A stretch of DNA of 64,000 nucleotides from Vitellaria paradoxa (Eukaryota > Streptophyta > Magnoliopsida > Ericales > Sapotaceae). The translations under genes were made by a program, and so were the position numbers. The stretch is from NCBI GenBank assembly GCA_019916065.1, contig CM034234.1, positions 10,073,844-10,137,843 on the forward strand, given 5' to 3'. The notes under the pieces are model-generated. The model saw only the letters and a list, made by a program, of their open reading frames with translations, made no database searches and had not been told where the DNA came from. Below, in pieces: positions 24,801 through 36,800 of this stretch. Numbering within the stretch: position 1 is the first letter of the stretch; each line of letters begins with the position of its first letter.

Positions 24801-27800
24801 GAACACAAGGAACAGAATTCCATGGCAGTGGTAAAACAAGTCCTTCAAAATAGTTGAAAGAATCACAAAGATACGTACAAGAACCAAATCAAGCTGTGAA
24901 CCAGACCAAGCTTCCAGAGATTGTCTTGTAGTTTTGCTATAGCTTTTGTAGTGAGAATCAATGTCAACATCCTACAAATGGAAAGCTTCAGATAAGCATA
25001 TGATATACGAATAACAGAATTTTCTGCAAGGCAACAATTAAAGCATGATTTATTGACTTGCAAAAACGAATAAGTTACAAGCAAGCAAATCAACAAAGCT
25101 AATTGCATCAATTACTTGCAAGGTTAACTCATCAAATATTGCAATTTGGATTTTGAAACCAAAAACTGGAAAAATACATCCTTCATGGTATAAAAAAACA
25201 ATCATACAACTTAAGTAGAACAGGATGTGCTGCTTAATTCCCATGGTCATGTCAAATCATTTATTTAGACAGAAATCTAAAAAGGCCATGGAAAAGGAAT
25301 CAGGGGTATCAATATAAAAACATATGAAAATGAGATAACCATAACCCCAGGAAAAAGAAACAAGACTTAGAGGTTAAGAGGGCAACCAGAAAAAGAAAAG
25401 AGAATATCGATAGCAGAGTAGAATCTTTACCCATTATCTACTCTACACAAGCATGAATCAGAGCCAATATTGTAGAAGAGATGCTCCACCAGTAGCTATA
25501 TCATATATGGGAGCTGGAAATTCTAAAATAGCATAAAAATCTATAAAGTTAACTGGTGATGATTTCAGTGTGCATTTCATGACCACGATAAGATCCCAAT
25601 GAAGAGATTACTTGATTTTACTCAAGCAAATATTTATAAAATATATACATATATACAGCTCCATATACATGGTGTACAAAGCAGTGAGAGCTATATGAAA
25701 CACAAGCCATCCTCCTATAAGGTAAATAAATGAATTGATCAAGTAAGTATGGCCGTGTATCCTCATTTTAATCCAAAAACAAAATAAACCATTTGCTTTC
25801 ATTATTACAAAATATAAAACTCTGGTGATATTAGTGTGATGACTTATAACCACTAGATTATAACAAACACAAGATTATGCATGCAATCTTTAAAATAATG
25901 TCAATGTATATAAACATGCCTCAAACAATTCAGTTAAAGGATCTTTCTTAGAATCTTGTTCTCTCCTCCTCCTCCTTGAACTCCCCTGAAAGTTGTCAAA
26001 TTCTGATTTGATATTGTAACGAGTTTTCTCCAACACGTCTTCTAGAAACAGCTCTGCCACAGGGAATGTCAGCCCCTGCCAAAAGATAAATATAAAAATA
26101 GAAATACCTCATGTGAAAATAAAAATACATTGAACAAACCCAAGAGTACATGGTGCACAACTATGAAGTAAACCAAGAAATGATACCGGGATATGTATAG
26201 TTGGAGCATTTCCAAAGTACTTGGAGAATAAATCAGCATTGATGGTGGCACTCATTAGAATAAGACGAAGATCTGGACGACAAGGAAGTAGGTCACGCAA
26301 TATTATTAAGAGGAAGTCCTCATTCATGCCTCGTTCGTGGATTTCATCCACCAGCAAATGGCTTACTCCAGTTAAAGCAGGGTCCTCAACCTGTGGTTTA
26401 ACACAAAAGAGGGAACCAAATGTCAGTATGCATTTCATAACCATAAAAAGATCTTATAAGCTCAAAATAAGCTAATTGCAATAATTCATTTTTAAATATC
26501 CACATTACATAGAAATATAGATGCCCTCCACGTTTTAATTCTTTACAAAATTGCCTGAATGAATATAATCTATTCACAATTAAATCAAATTGCAATAATG
26601 ATATCAAGTAAAATTTTAACAGTTCTAATATGACTATGATCTCATAAAATACATTTGCATTAATGCTAGGGATTGAGAGGCAAGTGCAACACTCTGTGAA
26701 CCGCAGATCCTTATAAAGTTGTGACCATCAAACAAGTGACAAATAATGTATAGTGTCAATCTATGCACTTGCTAGGGATTAGAAGGGGGTGCAATACTCT
26801 AAGAAGTGCATATATTCCTAGCAAGGTTTTGTCTCTGTGTCAAACACATACAGCAATCCTGAATACCATACCCAAACACATCGTTCCCATCCAAATGTAT
26901 CCTATTAATTCTCAATCTTTTTAAGAATTGGACATTCTTCAAACCATGGAGGAACAGTCATGCCCATTACTTAAATACAGGTGAAATACATTTCTTTCAA
27001 GGTTAAATAACCTTGAAATCCAACAATATGATAAAACAAAACAAAAATAGTATTCTATCTATTCTTAATCCTTAAAATTTATTTTAGGAATTCTAAATTC
27101 CAAAACCTTATTTGTGAACAAAACATTCTAAATTAGATAATACAGCTTCTTGTTTGTGCTTTTTTTGTATGTATAATGGGAAAAAGATAAACATAATTTA
27201 GTATTTTATATATATAATATGTTTATCAGTCAGGTGTTGTACTAGGAGCGTGGACGATGATCTTTTGTGAGCCTTTACAAGAGTATGGTCCAACTGGAAG
27301 TTGTTGCATTCAGATGGGAGGTCCCATAGTGCGTGGGATAGGATTTTAATATGACTAAAAGTCCTGCAGAGAGATGGAGTTGCAGGTGTAACAATGGCCA
27401 CATTGGATTAAGGTGGACGGATTTAAGGAGGTGGTGGAAATTTTGTGAAAAAGCTGTAACTTTTTCAGGGTGTGCTAGTTTTGTTTACGTGAAGAAATTG
27501 AATAAACTCAAGGAAGATATCATCAAGTGAAATAGGGAGCATTTTGGATAACAGAGGTTCAAAAGGCTAATGAAGGAAATCGAAGATCTGGATCAAAGGA
27601 TGATAATGGGTTTTGTCAAGAGGAAAGGCATAAAATATTAATTTAATTTGGAATAAAAATCTATTTCTGTAATGGTGAAATCAACCACATGGTAAGCACC
27701 ATATCCACAAACAATTATGTAATTTCTCATAAATTCAGAAGTTTATTATTTGCAGCAATGTTGACAAAACATTCCCCGGTTCTTCTAACCTTCTCCAGTT

Positions 27801-30800
27801 CAATATATGTTTTCGAATGCTAAATTAATAGCTTCAAATACTGGAATTCAAAAATCTTGATGAGTCCAACTTACTTCACAAAAGGGGATAAATTCAGTAT
27901 ATATGATTAAAAAACCAATATGGTATTTTATAGAAATGGTACACACACTTTCATCCTCTCATCAGAAACAAATCCTATCAAGCTCATCATGCATTATAGT
28001 ATATCTCCATGTAATCAAATTATGAGACCACTGCTTCAAGCATTGGTAAAAACTCTGCCTGTAAAACATTTGAACACAACTTAAAAACGTGAAATTAACC
28101 ACTTTGTGCGTGTTAGACTAAAGAAGCCTATATCAATCCACCCATCCCAAGACCCTTGATTTTGGGAAAAGCACAAGGGTCTGCCCATTTCCATGCAATG
28201 GTCTAATATGATTTGACTGATCCATTATGGTTAAGAAAATTCCCTCATCTTAAAAGATGCACAAATCATCAATCCAAAATTGTGTTTCAGGAACAATACA
28301 GTTGATGCAGCAATATATCAAATATTAATTCGAGACTTCTAAGAGACCAAGAACTAAATTCTGAAATTTTATTTATTCGTAAAGAGCGGCCACAGTCCTC
28401 AAAAGAGCCAATTTATAAGTTCATCTTGTAGCCTCGAATCCTAGCCATTCATCTAAAACAAAAGATATAAATCATAGCCATCCAACCTCCTTAAAAGCCA
28501 CATGCTAGCCACATGACTTCTTAAAACATAAATAATAAGCACAAACTCAAATAAAGCAGGGAAATAAAAGAACAAATAAAAATTAACTAAAATACAAAAT
28601 CTGCTATACTCCTACATCAATACTGATCAGAGTCATTAGACCAATAATATTAAAAAGAACAAGTAAACATCATTCCTAGTTTCAAATAGGTATGAGTTAC
28701 CAAATTGTAAATACCATCTTGTTATTTTCACATATGACAGCACCCTAGATGTACCCAACAATCACAAAAGCACAGTGCTTCTGAAGCATCATTTAATTTA
28801 AATCCACCATCAGTTCAGTGGTGTGTCTTAGTCTAGGCACTTTATATAATGAAGATGAGAAATTTTTGCAATTTGCTAAATTTTAAAAGTTTCAGAACTT
28901 AATTCGAGAATAACATCAAAATCAAGCACCCCAATAAACAAATTCCTAATAGTTAAAAAAGTGATCAAAATACACATGCATATAAGTGAAACTGCATGAG
29001 ATAATTTCAAAAACACTAGCAGCCTTCATAAAAAAGAGTTGCGCGCGGGAGTGACATCACATTACCAGCTGCCGAAGCAAAACTCCAGTGGTGCAAAATA
29101 GCAACCGTGTTTGGGCTGAGCGGTTTGACTCCAGACGAATCTGGTAACCAACACTTTCGCCGAGACTCTCGCCCCTTTCAGAGGATATTCGAGCTGCAAC
29201 AGAGATCGCAGATATTCGTCGAGGTTGAGTGCATATTATGTTGCAATTGGCGCCACGTAAGGATGATATCTCTTCCTCTAGAATGAATTGAGGGAGCTGT
29301 GTAGTTTTGCCACAGCCTGTCTCTCCAGAAACTACCAATACCTACATCAGAACACTAAACTAGTGAGACCCACAAGAAGTACTAACCACAAGATCCACAA
29401 TAACAAGCATTAATACAGGAGAACCGTATCAAAAAAAAATGAGCATGGTAATTGGTTGATCATCAAAGAAATTCATTGGCAAGACATCCGACAATTCATG
29501 AAAGGTGTGTCACTGGGAAACAAAAAACTGCAATACATGACAATTAGGACAAGTCAGTAATTTATACAACTTATCAAAAAATTCAACCAACTTTGTGAAC
29601 CACCAAAGAAACATATGGCTACCTGGCAATATAACCAGAAACATGTACAGACTTTACCAACTGAATGCAATTTCCATAATTATTACTATAGACCTTTTGG
29701 AATAGATCTTTGACTATAAATAAAAAAAACATGGAGGCAAAGACAGAGAGAAAGAGAGATATGTTATAGAAAATGAACTTCATGCATTCAGACTCCAACT
29801 AATAATTTAAACATGAGGTATAAAAATTTAAACTAACAAGATCAAAACAAATATTAGTTGAATTAAGATTATAATGTTTCCATTGAAACACAGGAAAATG
29901 CATCAAAAATACAGCATAACGTCCAAAATAATAAGTTATTCAATTAATTTATTTAATATCCTTTATATTTCCAAATTTGGCAACATTTTTTAAATAGTTA
30001 TATTTCTAAGCTAAGTGAAAATTTGAAATAGCCCACCCAAATGAAATTTTGATCCACAGTTAAGACAACAGCAAGCTCCATATTACTTAGTCTTTGGTTT
30101 TATTCCCCTTCCCCCCCCCCCAAAACAAAAACAAAAAAAAGGAAAAACGACCAATTGCTGATTATCTCTAAGTTCTCATTAGATGATGTATAACAGTAAT
30201 AATAATAAATAAATAAATACACATAGTAAACAAATTGGAACTGGATAAAAATTTGAATAATCTTGAGTATCAATACGCAAGTTTATTTGAAAATTTTAAC
30301 CTGATTTTCTGCAACAGCTTTTAAAAACTCAGACTTCACTTTGAATGCAGGTAGCTTTTCCCTGAATGACTGCATTGCCTTTACGTTATCCCGAAGCTGC
30401 AAATGATAAATAACTTAGAGATACCCTTCAGAACTCTTCCATTAATCTCAATAATTCAAGGTTTTCTTACACAAATTGTAGATAAACATCGCATGCTATG
30501 TATACCTTCATTTTTTCTTGTTTTTCTTTGAGCTCAACACTAAGTCTCTCCATGCTAGTATCAGTCTCCAACTTAAAGACATGTTTTGAAATAGCGGCAT
30601 CATGCACCAATTTTTTGTAACCCAGAGAGGACGCACTTGGAGAATCCTCTACACGTACTGTCTCTTGCGAGCTATTTAATAGATTCCCAACTCTTCTCTC
30701 AATGTCTGTAGACATTCGTATCTGCAAAATGGTTCAAAATGAATATCAATGTGTCATAAGCAACAATACAACAATTTGTGGCATACGTAATCTGTACCTC

Positions 30801-32100
30801 TTTCTGTGTGGATCCATGGCGTTCATCAAGATCTGCTCTGTAATTTGGCAATGGAACTTTGCTCACAACAAGTGTCTTCCCTTTATTATATGCATGGCTT
30901 TCTTCCCACAAATACAAAAGCATGGAAAGAGATAATAAGGAAAGATTGCCTACTGTAATAAAAAGACTATTCTTCAAATCAGGACATACGAGAATCAAAG
31001 CTCAAACATTAAAAATTGAAGAACACCAGCAGAGCAAAACTCTGTCCGCAATAGAATTAGGCAGCAATAAAATGCAGTGCAAGCAATCCATTAGTTACCA
31101 ATCATAAGGATCTCAACCACTAATTTTTTGACACAAACCGTTCAGAATTCCTAATATCCAATTCCGACTTTTAATTTATATTTCCTAACATATCATTTTG
31201 CTCTTAGAAATACATCAGAACGGGACAAGGAAAACAAGGGTGCAGAAAAGGTGGAGAGACAATAAAGCTATGTTTGGATGGGGGATTTATTGAAGAAAAA
31301 GTAAAGGACAGAAATTCAAAATTACTTCTCTTGTAATAAATTATAAAAATAATTATTAAGGAATGCCCTTCATTTGTCTGTATTTTATAATCCAACCAAT
31401 AAAAACCTGTGTTTGGTCTACTATGTTTCCCTCTTATTTTTCCTTGCCTTCTCTTTCCCTCACCAAATCCATGTTTCAAATATTCAAACACACGCTAAAG
31501 GCACATCACATGGAACTTGCAAGTCCTCCGAGTGAACTAATTGTAAATTAGATTTGTCAACTACTGCAGCCGCAACTCTAAGAAAGATTGCGCCTTGAAC
31601 AACAAATGATCATCACAGCACAATTTAAAACAGTTATAATTACAAAAAGTATAGTTTTGAAACAAAAACAAGTTCTATCCCAAATAAAAAGACCGCAATT
31701 TTCATTTAAACTTACAAATAAAGCCCTAATTCATAAGCCATATCAAACAAAACTTGCTGGTCCCCACGACTGTAATTCCGCTTGATTATCATCTCCTGCT
31801 CTCCGCCTCTCTTCATCTGTTCCATCTTACCCCACCACTCATTCTCGTCCAGAACCTCCATCTAACAACAACCACCGTAACGATCAAGAGACCAAAAACA
31901 CAGACACATAATTGCTCTGTTCAAGCGTATGGAAATGGTACCTCTGCTGCTTTCTCTCTCAAACGTTGGGCTCGCCATGCGGGGTCCCACCAGCGCTGCT
32001 CGCCGCGTCCTCCGCCGCCAACTCTTCCACCGCCGCCGCGGCGTCCGCCGGCGGGACCTCCTCCGCGACGGCCACCTTGGAAATTGGGACGATGAGACAT
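17430..32100 (-). CDS. DExH1: DEAH-box ATP-dependent RNA helicase, DExH1 type (DHX36/DHX29-related)
   Basis: Sixteen exons (minus): 32100-31942, 31861-31716, 30897-30798, 30721-30506, 30396-30301, 29341-29066, 26390-26187, 26075-25920, 24971-24885, 21787-21573, 19473-19314, 19137-18864, 18734-18542, 18425-18239, 18069-17701, 17561-17430. Together they are 2970 nt (989 residues), with frame kept at every junction and a TGA stop. The N-terminus is RGG-like (residues 8-33), then [13 protein letters not shown]. The helicase core shows motif I GETGCGKT (about 245-252), DEIH (346-349), SAT (378-380) and QRRGRAGR (605-612). The HA2/ratchet and OB-fold regions follow, ending [11 protein letters not shown]. 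It should unwind RNA, or RNA:DNA or G-quadruplex structures, using ATP. Length and the C-terminal tail match Arabidopsis DExH1 (At2g35920) as I remember it, rather than DExH3/5/6. Intron 8 uses a GC donor. An in-frame extension to an upstream ATG at 32211 or 32283 is possible. Introns 6 and 9 (2.7 and 3.1 kb) carry repeats. Confidence 0.94.
18767..18811. repeat. (AAT)15 microsatellite within DExH1 intron 12
   Basis: Fifteen AAT units fill about a third of the 129-bp intron between exons 18864-19137 and 18542-18734. In transcript sense it is a (UUA)n-type run 33 nt upstream of the acceptor. Its length is likely polymorphic. Confidence 0.9.
20375..21197. mobile_element. Non-autonomous inverted-repeat element in DExH1 intron 10
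   Basis: The left end GGGTCCATTTGG pairs with the reverse complement of the right end, GGCACCGTTTGG (9 of 12). ATT flanks both sides (20372-20374 and 21198-21200). The outer portions are A/T-rich ('aataagataaaac' left, 'attttgttttatttgg' right), while the centre (about 20465-20960) is more GC-balanced and has no recognised coding sequence. The superfamily is uncertain; the 'gtttgg' ends recall PIF/Harbinger or hAT MITEs. Confidence 0.5.
21335..21370. repeat. (GAT)n(GAC)n trinucleotide repeat in DExH1 intron 10
   Basis: Seven or so GAT/ATG units run into about five GAC/ACG units. It is intronic simple sequence. Confidence 0.85.
21788..24884 (-). other. DExH1 intron 9, repeat-bearing, no gene seen
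   Basis: This intron runs from the GT donor after exon 24885-24971 to the AG acceptor before exon 21573-21787. Apart from the inverted-repeat element at 24288-24558, I see only A/T-rich filler and no coding family. A few A-rich phrases ('ttttttgataagtagac' near 22996) resemble LINE tails, but no LINE coding sequence accompanies them. Confidence 0.6.
24288..24558. mobile_element. MITE-like element with TTA flanks in DExH1 intron 9
   Basis: The left end GTGTTTGGTTGG and the reverse complement of the right end (GGCT)GTGTTTGATTT share the core GTGTTTG. TTA sits on both sides (24285-24287 and 24559-24561). Within the element 'atggaatgggataag' faces 'atatcccataaatc', extending the imperfect inverted repeat. 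It makes an overlapping pair of open frames that are artefacts. Confidence 0.45.
26391..29065 (-). other. DExH1 intron 6, largest gene-free part plus a LINE remnant
   Basis: The intron lies between exons 29066-29341 and 26187-26390, with standard GT and AG ends in minus sense. Apart from the LINE remnant near 27400-27640, I see only A/T-rich sequence. Confidence 0.6.
27400..27640 (+). pseudogene. LINE ORF2 fragment (region upstream of reverse transcriptase)
   Basis: Conceptual translation on the plus strand, with stops and frame breaks, gives phrases such as [29 protein letters not shown] and EIEDLDQR. These resemble the stretch between endonuclease and reverse transcriptase in plant L1-type LINEs ('..APSFVLANKLK.LK.DLRKWN..'). 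It is antisense to the helicase transcript. The match is from memory of the family pattern and the sequence is heavily decayed. Confidence 0.45.
31266..31495. mobile_element. MITE-like element with TAA flanks in DExH1 intron 2
   Basis: The left end AGCTATGTTTGGATG pairs with the reverse complement of the right end, GCGTGTGTTTGAATA. TAA is on both sides (31263-31265 and 31496-31498). It is 230 bp, non-coding and T-rich, similar in style to the other TTA/TAA-flanked elements of the window. Confidence 0.5.
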
Positions 32101-32283
32101 TGCAGATGTCGAGATCCGAATGCGAGAGGGAAGAAGAACCCCGCTCGACAGAGCCTTGTAGCTATTGACGAAAACGCAGTTTGTCGCAGTGCCGACGAAG
32201 CGCAAAGACATTATCGCTTCTGCAGCGCTGAGGAACGGCTTTATGGCACGCTCGTGACTGGGATGGTGCGTCCACATGGTCAT
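32101..32283 (-). other. In-frame 5' extension of DExH1 exon 1 (possible alternative start)
   Basis: Reading back from the conserved ATG at 32100, the frame stays open through ATGs at 32211 and 32283. It adds 37 or 61 residues. The 37-residue version has no acidic residue and is rich in Ser, Ala, Val, Arg and Lys (segments MSLRFVGTATN and VLLPSRIRISTSA), as mitochondrial or plastid presequences are. It may equally be 5' UTR that is open by chance. Confidence 0.4.
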
Positions 32284-33828
32284 CGAGAATTGGGTTAATT
32301 TGGTAAATTTAAATATTTATCTACTTTCATCATTTATTATTAAAAAAATTTTTAAAAATGACACTTCAACAATTATTTCGAAATGAGACTGGAGGTCGGA
32401 TACAAAAATATTAAACGTAATTTATTCAAAAAATTGCTTATTTTGGGCTTGTGTTTTTTTTTTTTTTTGAATGATTATTTTAAAAATTATTAAAAAAATA
32501 CTAAACAAAAGTAAAAAACTTTATGTTTTTCCTAATTTTAAATTTTTTAAAATTTGAACAACGTAACTAAAAATTACCAAAACAAAGTTAAATTTTAGTG
32601 AAATTTAAAATAAATAACTAAATTTGGTTTGTCAAACTAACATTAATAAGCTAAAATAAAATAAATGATAAAATTAGTAATTAGATCAAATAAGAGAACA
32701 TAAACCATATTTTTTTATTATGAGGCAAATAGGATATTACTACTTTTTTTTATTACAAAATGTTATTTTTCAACATTTTTCGTTCAACTTTTAAAATATG
32801 AAGAGTGAGTATTTTGCGCTTATTTTTTATTTTTTTTATTCCCTGTAAAACTCACAAACACGACATATATTCTCAAATCTGTTTAGTTTATAGATAACAA
32901 AATATATTCCAAAACTGTTAATTTTGTTATACATTCTAAAAACTAAAAAATGCATTTTGTTAATATATTCAAATACTAATTTTGAATACTAAAGATAATA
33001 AAACTATGCTTGGTAGAATAATTAAAAAAAATATTGTCCAAATTTTTTCGGTAGAGGCAAAACATGCCTAAATTATTTAGTGCATTAGAATTGTAATTTT
33101 TGGAGTGAGGTTTGGAAAAAAAAATTATAAATTATACTTAAAAAATGAAAATAAATAAAATTATGAATTTAAAACATATACCTTTATTCCTCTTGTACTT
33201 AAAAATAAAGTAAAGACATTAAAAAATTCGTTAAACTTAATGATTTTAACTCTTAATACTTTTAAAAATACATTTATCTCATTTGTACTTTACATTTTCT
33301 GCATTTATACTACCTTATTTTGTTTAATTTGAATAAATTTTTTTATGTATTTTCACTTAATTTTTTAAGACCATTTACAATTTTATTTAGTTTTAAATAC
33401 AAAGATAAGATTTTAAAAGTTCAAAAAAAATTTTAGTAAATTTCACGTATAGTAGCTATCAGCCATTGAAAAAAAAAAAAAAAAAAGAAAAAAAAAAGTT
33501 TTGGAAGGAGCACTAATAGTAATGCGGCTCTTACGGGCCGAACTACTGCCATTGGACGACAAGAAGGCCCAACTGCTGGAGAGTCCGAGTCCATCTCAGA
33601 TTCTCCATCGCAATCAAATCTGGCAATACTACCTTGGGACGAGCTCTGGATCGCCCCTCTTCTGCTCACGCAAGATCCGAGCGCACCTGCGTTTGTGTGG
33701 ATATATATATATATATATATCTTTATATAGCCCGAGCTCCAAGAATTCTCACAACCGGAGTCTTGTGAATCGGCGTCGCCGTTGTCGGTCATTGGACGTT
33801 GTTAGTTCTAGGGCTATCTCAGAAAAAG
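32284..33828. promoter_or_regulatory. Shared spacer of the divergent DExH1 and TRAPPC8 genes
   Basis: This 1.5 kb sequence separates two head-to-head genes. The middle (about 32300-33470) is very A/T-rich with no gene. On the TRAPPC8 side, 33520-33700 is GC-balanced and contains GGCCCA at 33566-33571 (the complement of the site II core TGGGCC common in housekeeping plant promoters). A (TA)n run follows at about 33701-33720, some 110 bp before the ATG, and could serve as a TATA element or lie in the leader. Overlapping open frames on both strands at 33433-33953 are likely chance frames in promoter/5' UTR sequence. Confidence 0.5.
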
Positions 33829-36800
33829 ATGTTCGATCCGGCGAGCTCTCCGCTTGGACGAATGTTACTGGACGAGATCATGCCGGTTGTCATGGTGCTT
33901 CGGACCAACCTCGTCGAAGAGGCTTGTCAAAAGAATGGCCTCAGCTTGATTGAGATGCTCAGCCCTTTCTGTGTCTTCAACAACATTGACGGTAGTTCTC
34001 TCTCTATACATACGCACATATATTTATATACATAATACATGCTGTGTATAGAGAATTTAGGTTTTGTGCGTAATGGAGAGTAAAATTTGAGTTCTTTGTT
34101 CTATGCGTCTCTGATTTCTTACCGTCAAATTCGTGACAGTGCCTGTACGGACGGCAAGTGATCAACCCTACAGGCTTAAGAAGTTCAAGCTACGGTTGTT
34201 CTACCCATCTGATATTCGGCAGCCGAACGTAGAGGCGAGTAATTGTCAAATTTCCGTTTGGATGCTGATAAAATATGGAGAATGAAACTAGTTCTAGTTT
34301 ATTTTCACCATTTAGGAACTGGTGAAACAAATATTACACTCACCTGAACCTAATGGACAGGTAAGAATCAATTGTATGTATTCATATTTGAAAATTTATC
34401 AAGAATGAGAAACCTAACAGAGAGGATGTTAAACTTACATATTCTCCAGGAAATGTTAAAATGCGCATTTGAATTTTTGAATTTGTTCGGAAGTACAATC
34501 CCGAGTATTTTAGTTAGTTAGTACCCAGTTAATTTTAATATTTTCTTAGAATTGAGAAAAGTCAGAAAGAAAGATGGTGCTTTCGTGAAGGTGGGTGAAA
34601 TAAGTCCGAGCACTCTTTATTGTATTGATAGATATTTTTTTTAACTGGTTTTCTCAGCTTGTTCTTTCTGAAAAAAGTTATCCACTTAACTAGGTTGCAA
34701 AGGAGCGGTTGAAACAGGTTATTTCTCACGCAGGGGAAAAAGATTTTTCTGAGTTACATTCTGACCCACCTCAAATTGAAACTGTACTCACTAGTAAGTT
34801 AAACTTGCACTCTTTCATGAAACCATGGAAGTTGGTTTATGGTTTTAGAGGATACATGGATGAAATGTCGATGTTGTTAGCCTTGCTTTATCTGATAACA
34901 ATTTCCTGCAAGTCTGGCATTACTTCCTTCTATAATTTTGCCATGCAATAGTGTTTTTAGATTAGTTGTATGGCTCCAATTTTTGCCCTAATCTTTTCAC
35001 GTAGTGTCCATTTGAAAAATTTATAATGACCTATACATATGTATGCACACTTTTTGGTGGTGCAGCTACTCAGTCTGAACTTTTACCATCTTGGTTTCCA
35101 TTCTTCAACCAAGAGCTAGTGCGCACAGTTTCTTTTTCAGACCACGAAGCATTCGATCATCCTGTGGCATGTAAGCTTTTGTATTCCTTTTGTTTTTGGC
35201 TTTCCTATACCTTTAGTTTGGTAGTTTTACTCTTTTTTGCTTATGGCGTTTATGCTGTAACCTTTCCTACAATGGTTACTTGATTCTGTTATTTGTTCAA
35301 ATTAATGCAGGCATGTTGGTTGTTTCTTCAAAGGATGAAGAGCCTATCAACAAATTTGTAGACCTTTTTAACACGGATCAATTGCCCTCGCTTCTTAACG
35401 ATGGTGCAATGGATCCCAAGATTCTGAAGTATTATCTCCTACTACATGATAACCAAGATGGCACACTAGAGAAGTACATTAGCTCATTCCTTTCTTATTA
35501 TGTTCGAATTCTGAATATTAAAGAAATGACCAACAACAATATATGTTAAATATGCTGCTTTTGATTTATAAATATGGTGCAAATTAAAAGAAATAAAAAT
35601 GTGGTCTATGCATCTGGCTCTTTGTAGCCAAGATGCACACTAAGGCTGCATTTGGAATTAGGGTTTATGGAGGGAAAATGTAGAATAACCAAATAAAATG
35701 AAAATTGTTAAATTTATTTGATTTTTTTTATATGGTGAGGAAAATGATAAGAAAATAAATAGATATTTGTTAAAAAAAATAAATTTTTATTTAATTAATC
35801 ATAAATGGGAATATTTATAATTCCATTTCCATCTATTTTTTTTTTCCTTTCCCCCTCCACAAATTATTGTTCCAAGGACACCCCTAGACAATAAGGTCAC
35901 TGCAACCACGGTCTTGAAAAAGGGTCATGAATTAATTAAATAGGAATTAATGTCATTATCTGCCAGATTTTCTTTTAGAGGATAATTTTATATTGAGGAA
36001 AGGGAATGTGATATAGTTTTGCGTGCAATGTAGTATGATTGGTGTTGTATAGCCATGTATGAGATGGTGGAATAGTGACAATCATATTTTAATCAGAAAA
36101 TTTATAGTTTTTGAATAGGCATGTAATTACACACTAATGGTTACCCTTCTAAGACATTTTTCAATGTAAGAAGTTTGATTCTTTTGCCAAGTAAAGTTGC
36201 ACTGGTAATGATTGTTCAATTCGTACCCTCCATTCAGGTGTTCCCACATAGGCCTCACGTAGATGGAAGATGAGGATTGGACAGTTATGGTTGAGCTACT
36301 GCCTATGTTACCCCCCCAATTTGGAATATTGCCTGCACTGGGTGCTTTAAATTTCTAATAATAAAGAATTTATATTAATTTTTTATAGGTTAATGAGGGA
36401 TGCATATAACCTAATGGAGGACATGGCCCTAAACAGATTTGATTGGTATCGTCAAATCCATATAGCCGATCCCATCTAGTGGGAAAAGGCTTGGCTTGGT
36501 TTGGTTAGGTTAATGAGGGATGCATGGGAGTTGGTATATTAAGTTTGGTGGGTAATTGTGATTCATGGGACTATTTTAATGACTTTAAATTGTGATCAAA
36601 TTAATGACCAAACAGAGAGGAGGATAATGATAAAAAATTGGAAGATAGAATTAAGTAGAAGAAAAGACTCCCCCCCCCCCCTTCACATAATAAGTAAAGA
36701 GAAATAAGTATTTTTAGGGCTACAAATTTTGAAAATATAATTTTAACTCTAGAAGATATCATTCTAAGTGTTCTTATGCATTTATTAGAAACAAATTATC

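Noticed and set aside
31754..32298. Plus-strand frames opposite DExH1 exons 1 and 2
   Set aside because: They are antisense shadows of GC-rich, glycine/arginine-coding exon 1 sequence.
33433..33953. Overlapping open frames on both strands (119 and 150 codons) upstream of TRAPPC8
   Set aside because: They lie in the promoter/5' UTR and overlap the true TRAPPC8 start in another frame. Composition is driven by repeats (poly-A, TA run) and no family is recognisable.
34541..34600. Another possible short exon in TRAPPC8 intron 2 (after 'ttttcttag' near 34549)
   Set aside because: The stretch to the next GT is 41 nt, so including it would break the reading frame. The phase-0 frame also meets a stop at once.
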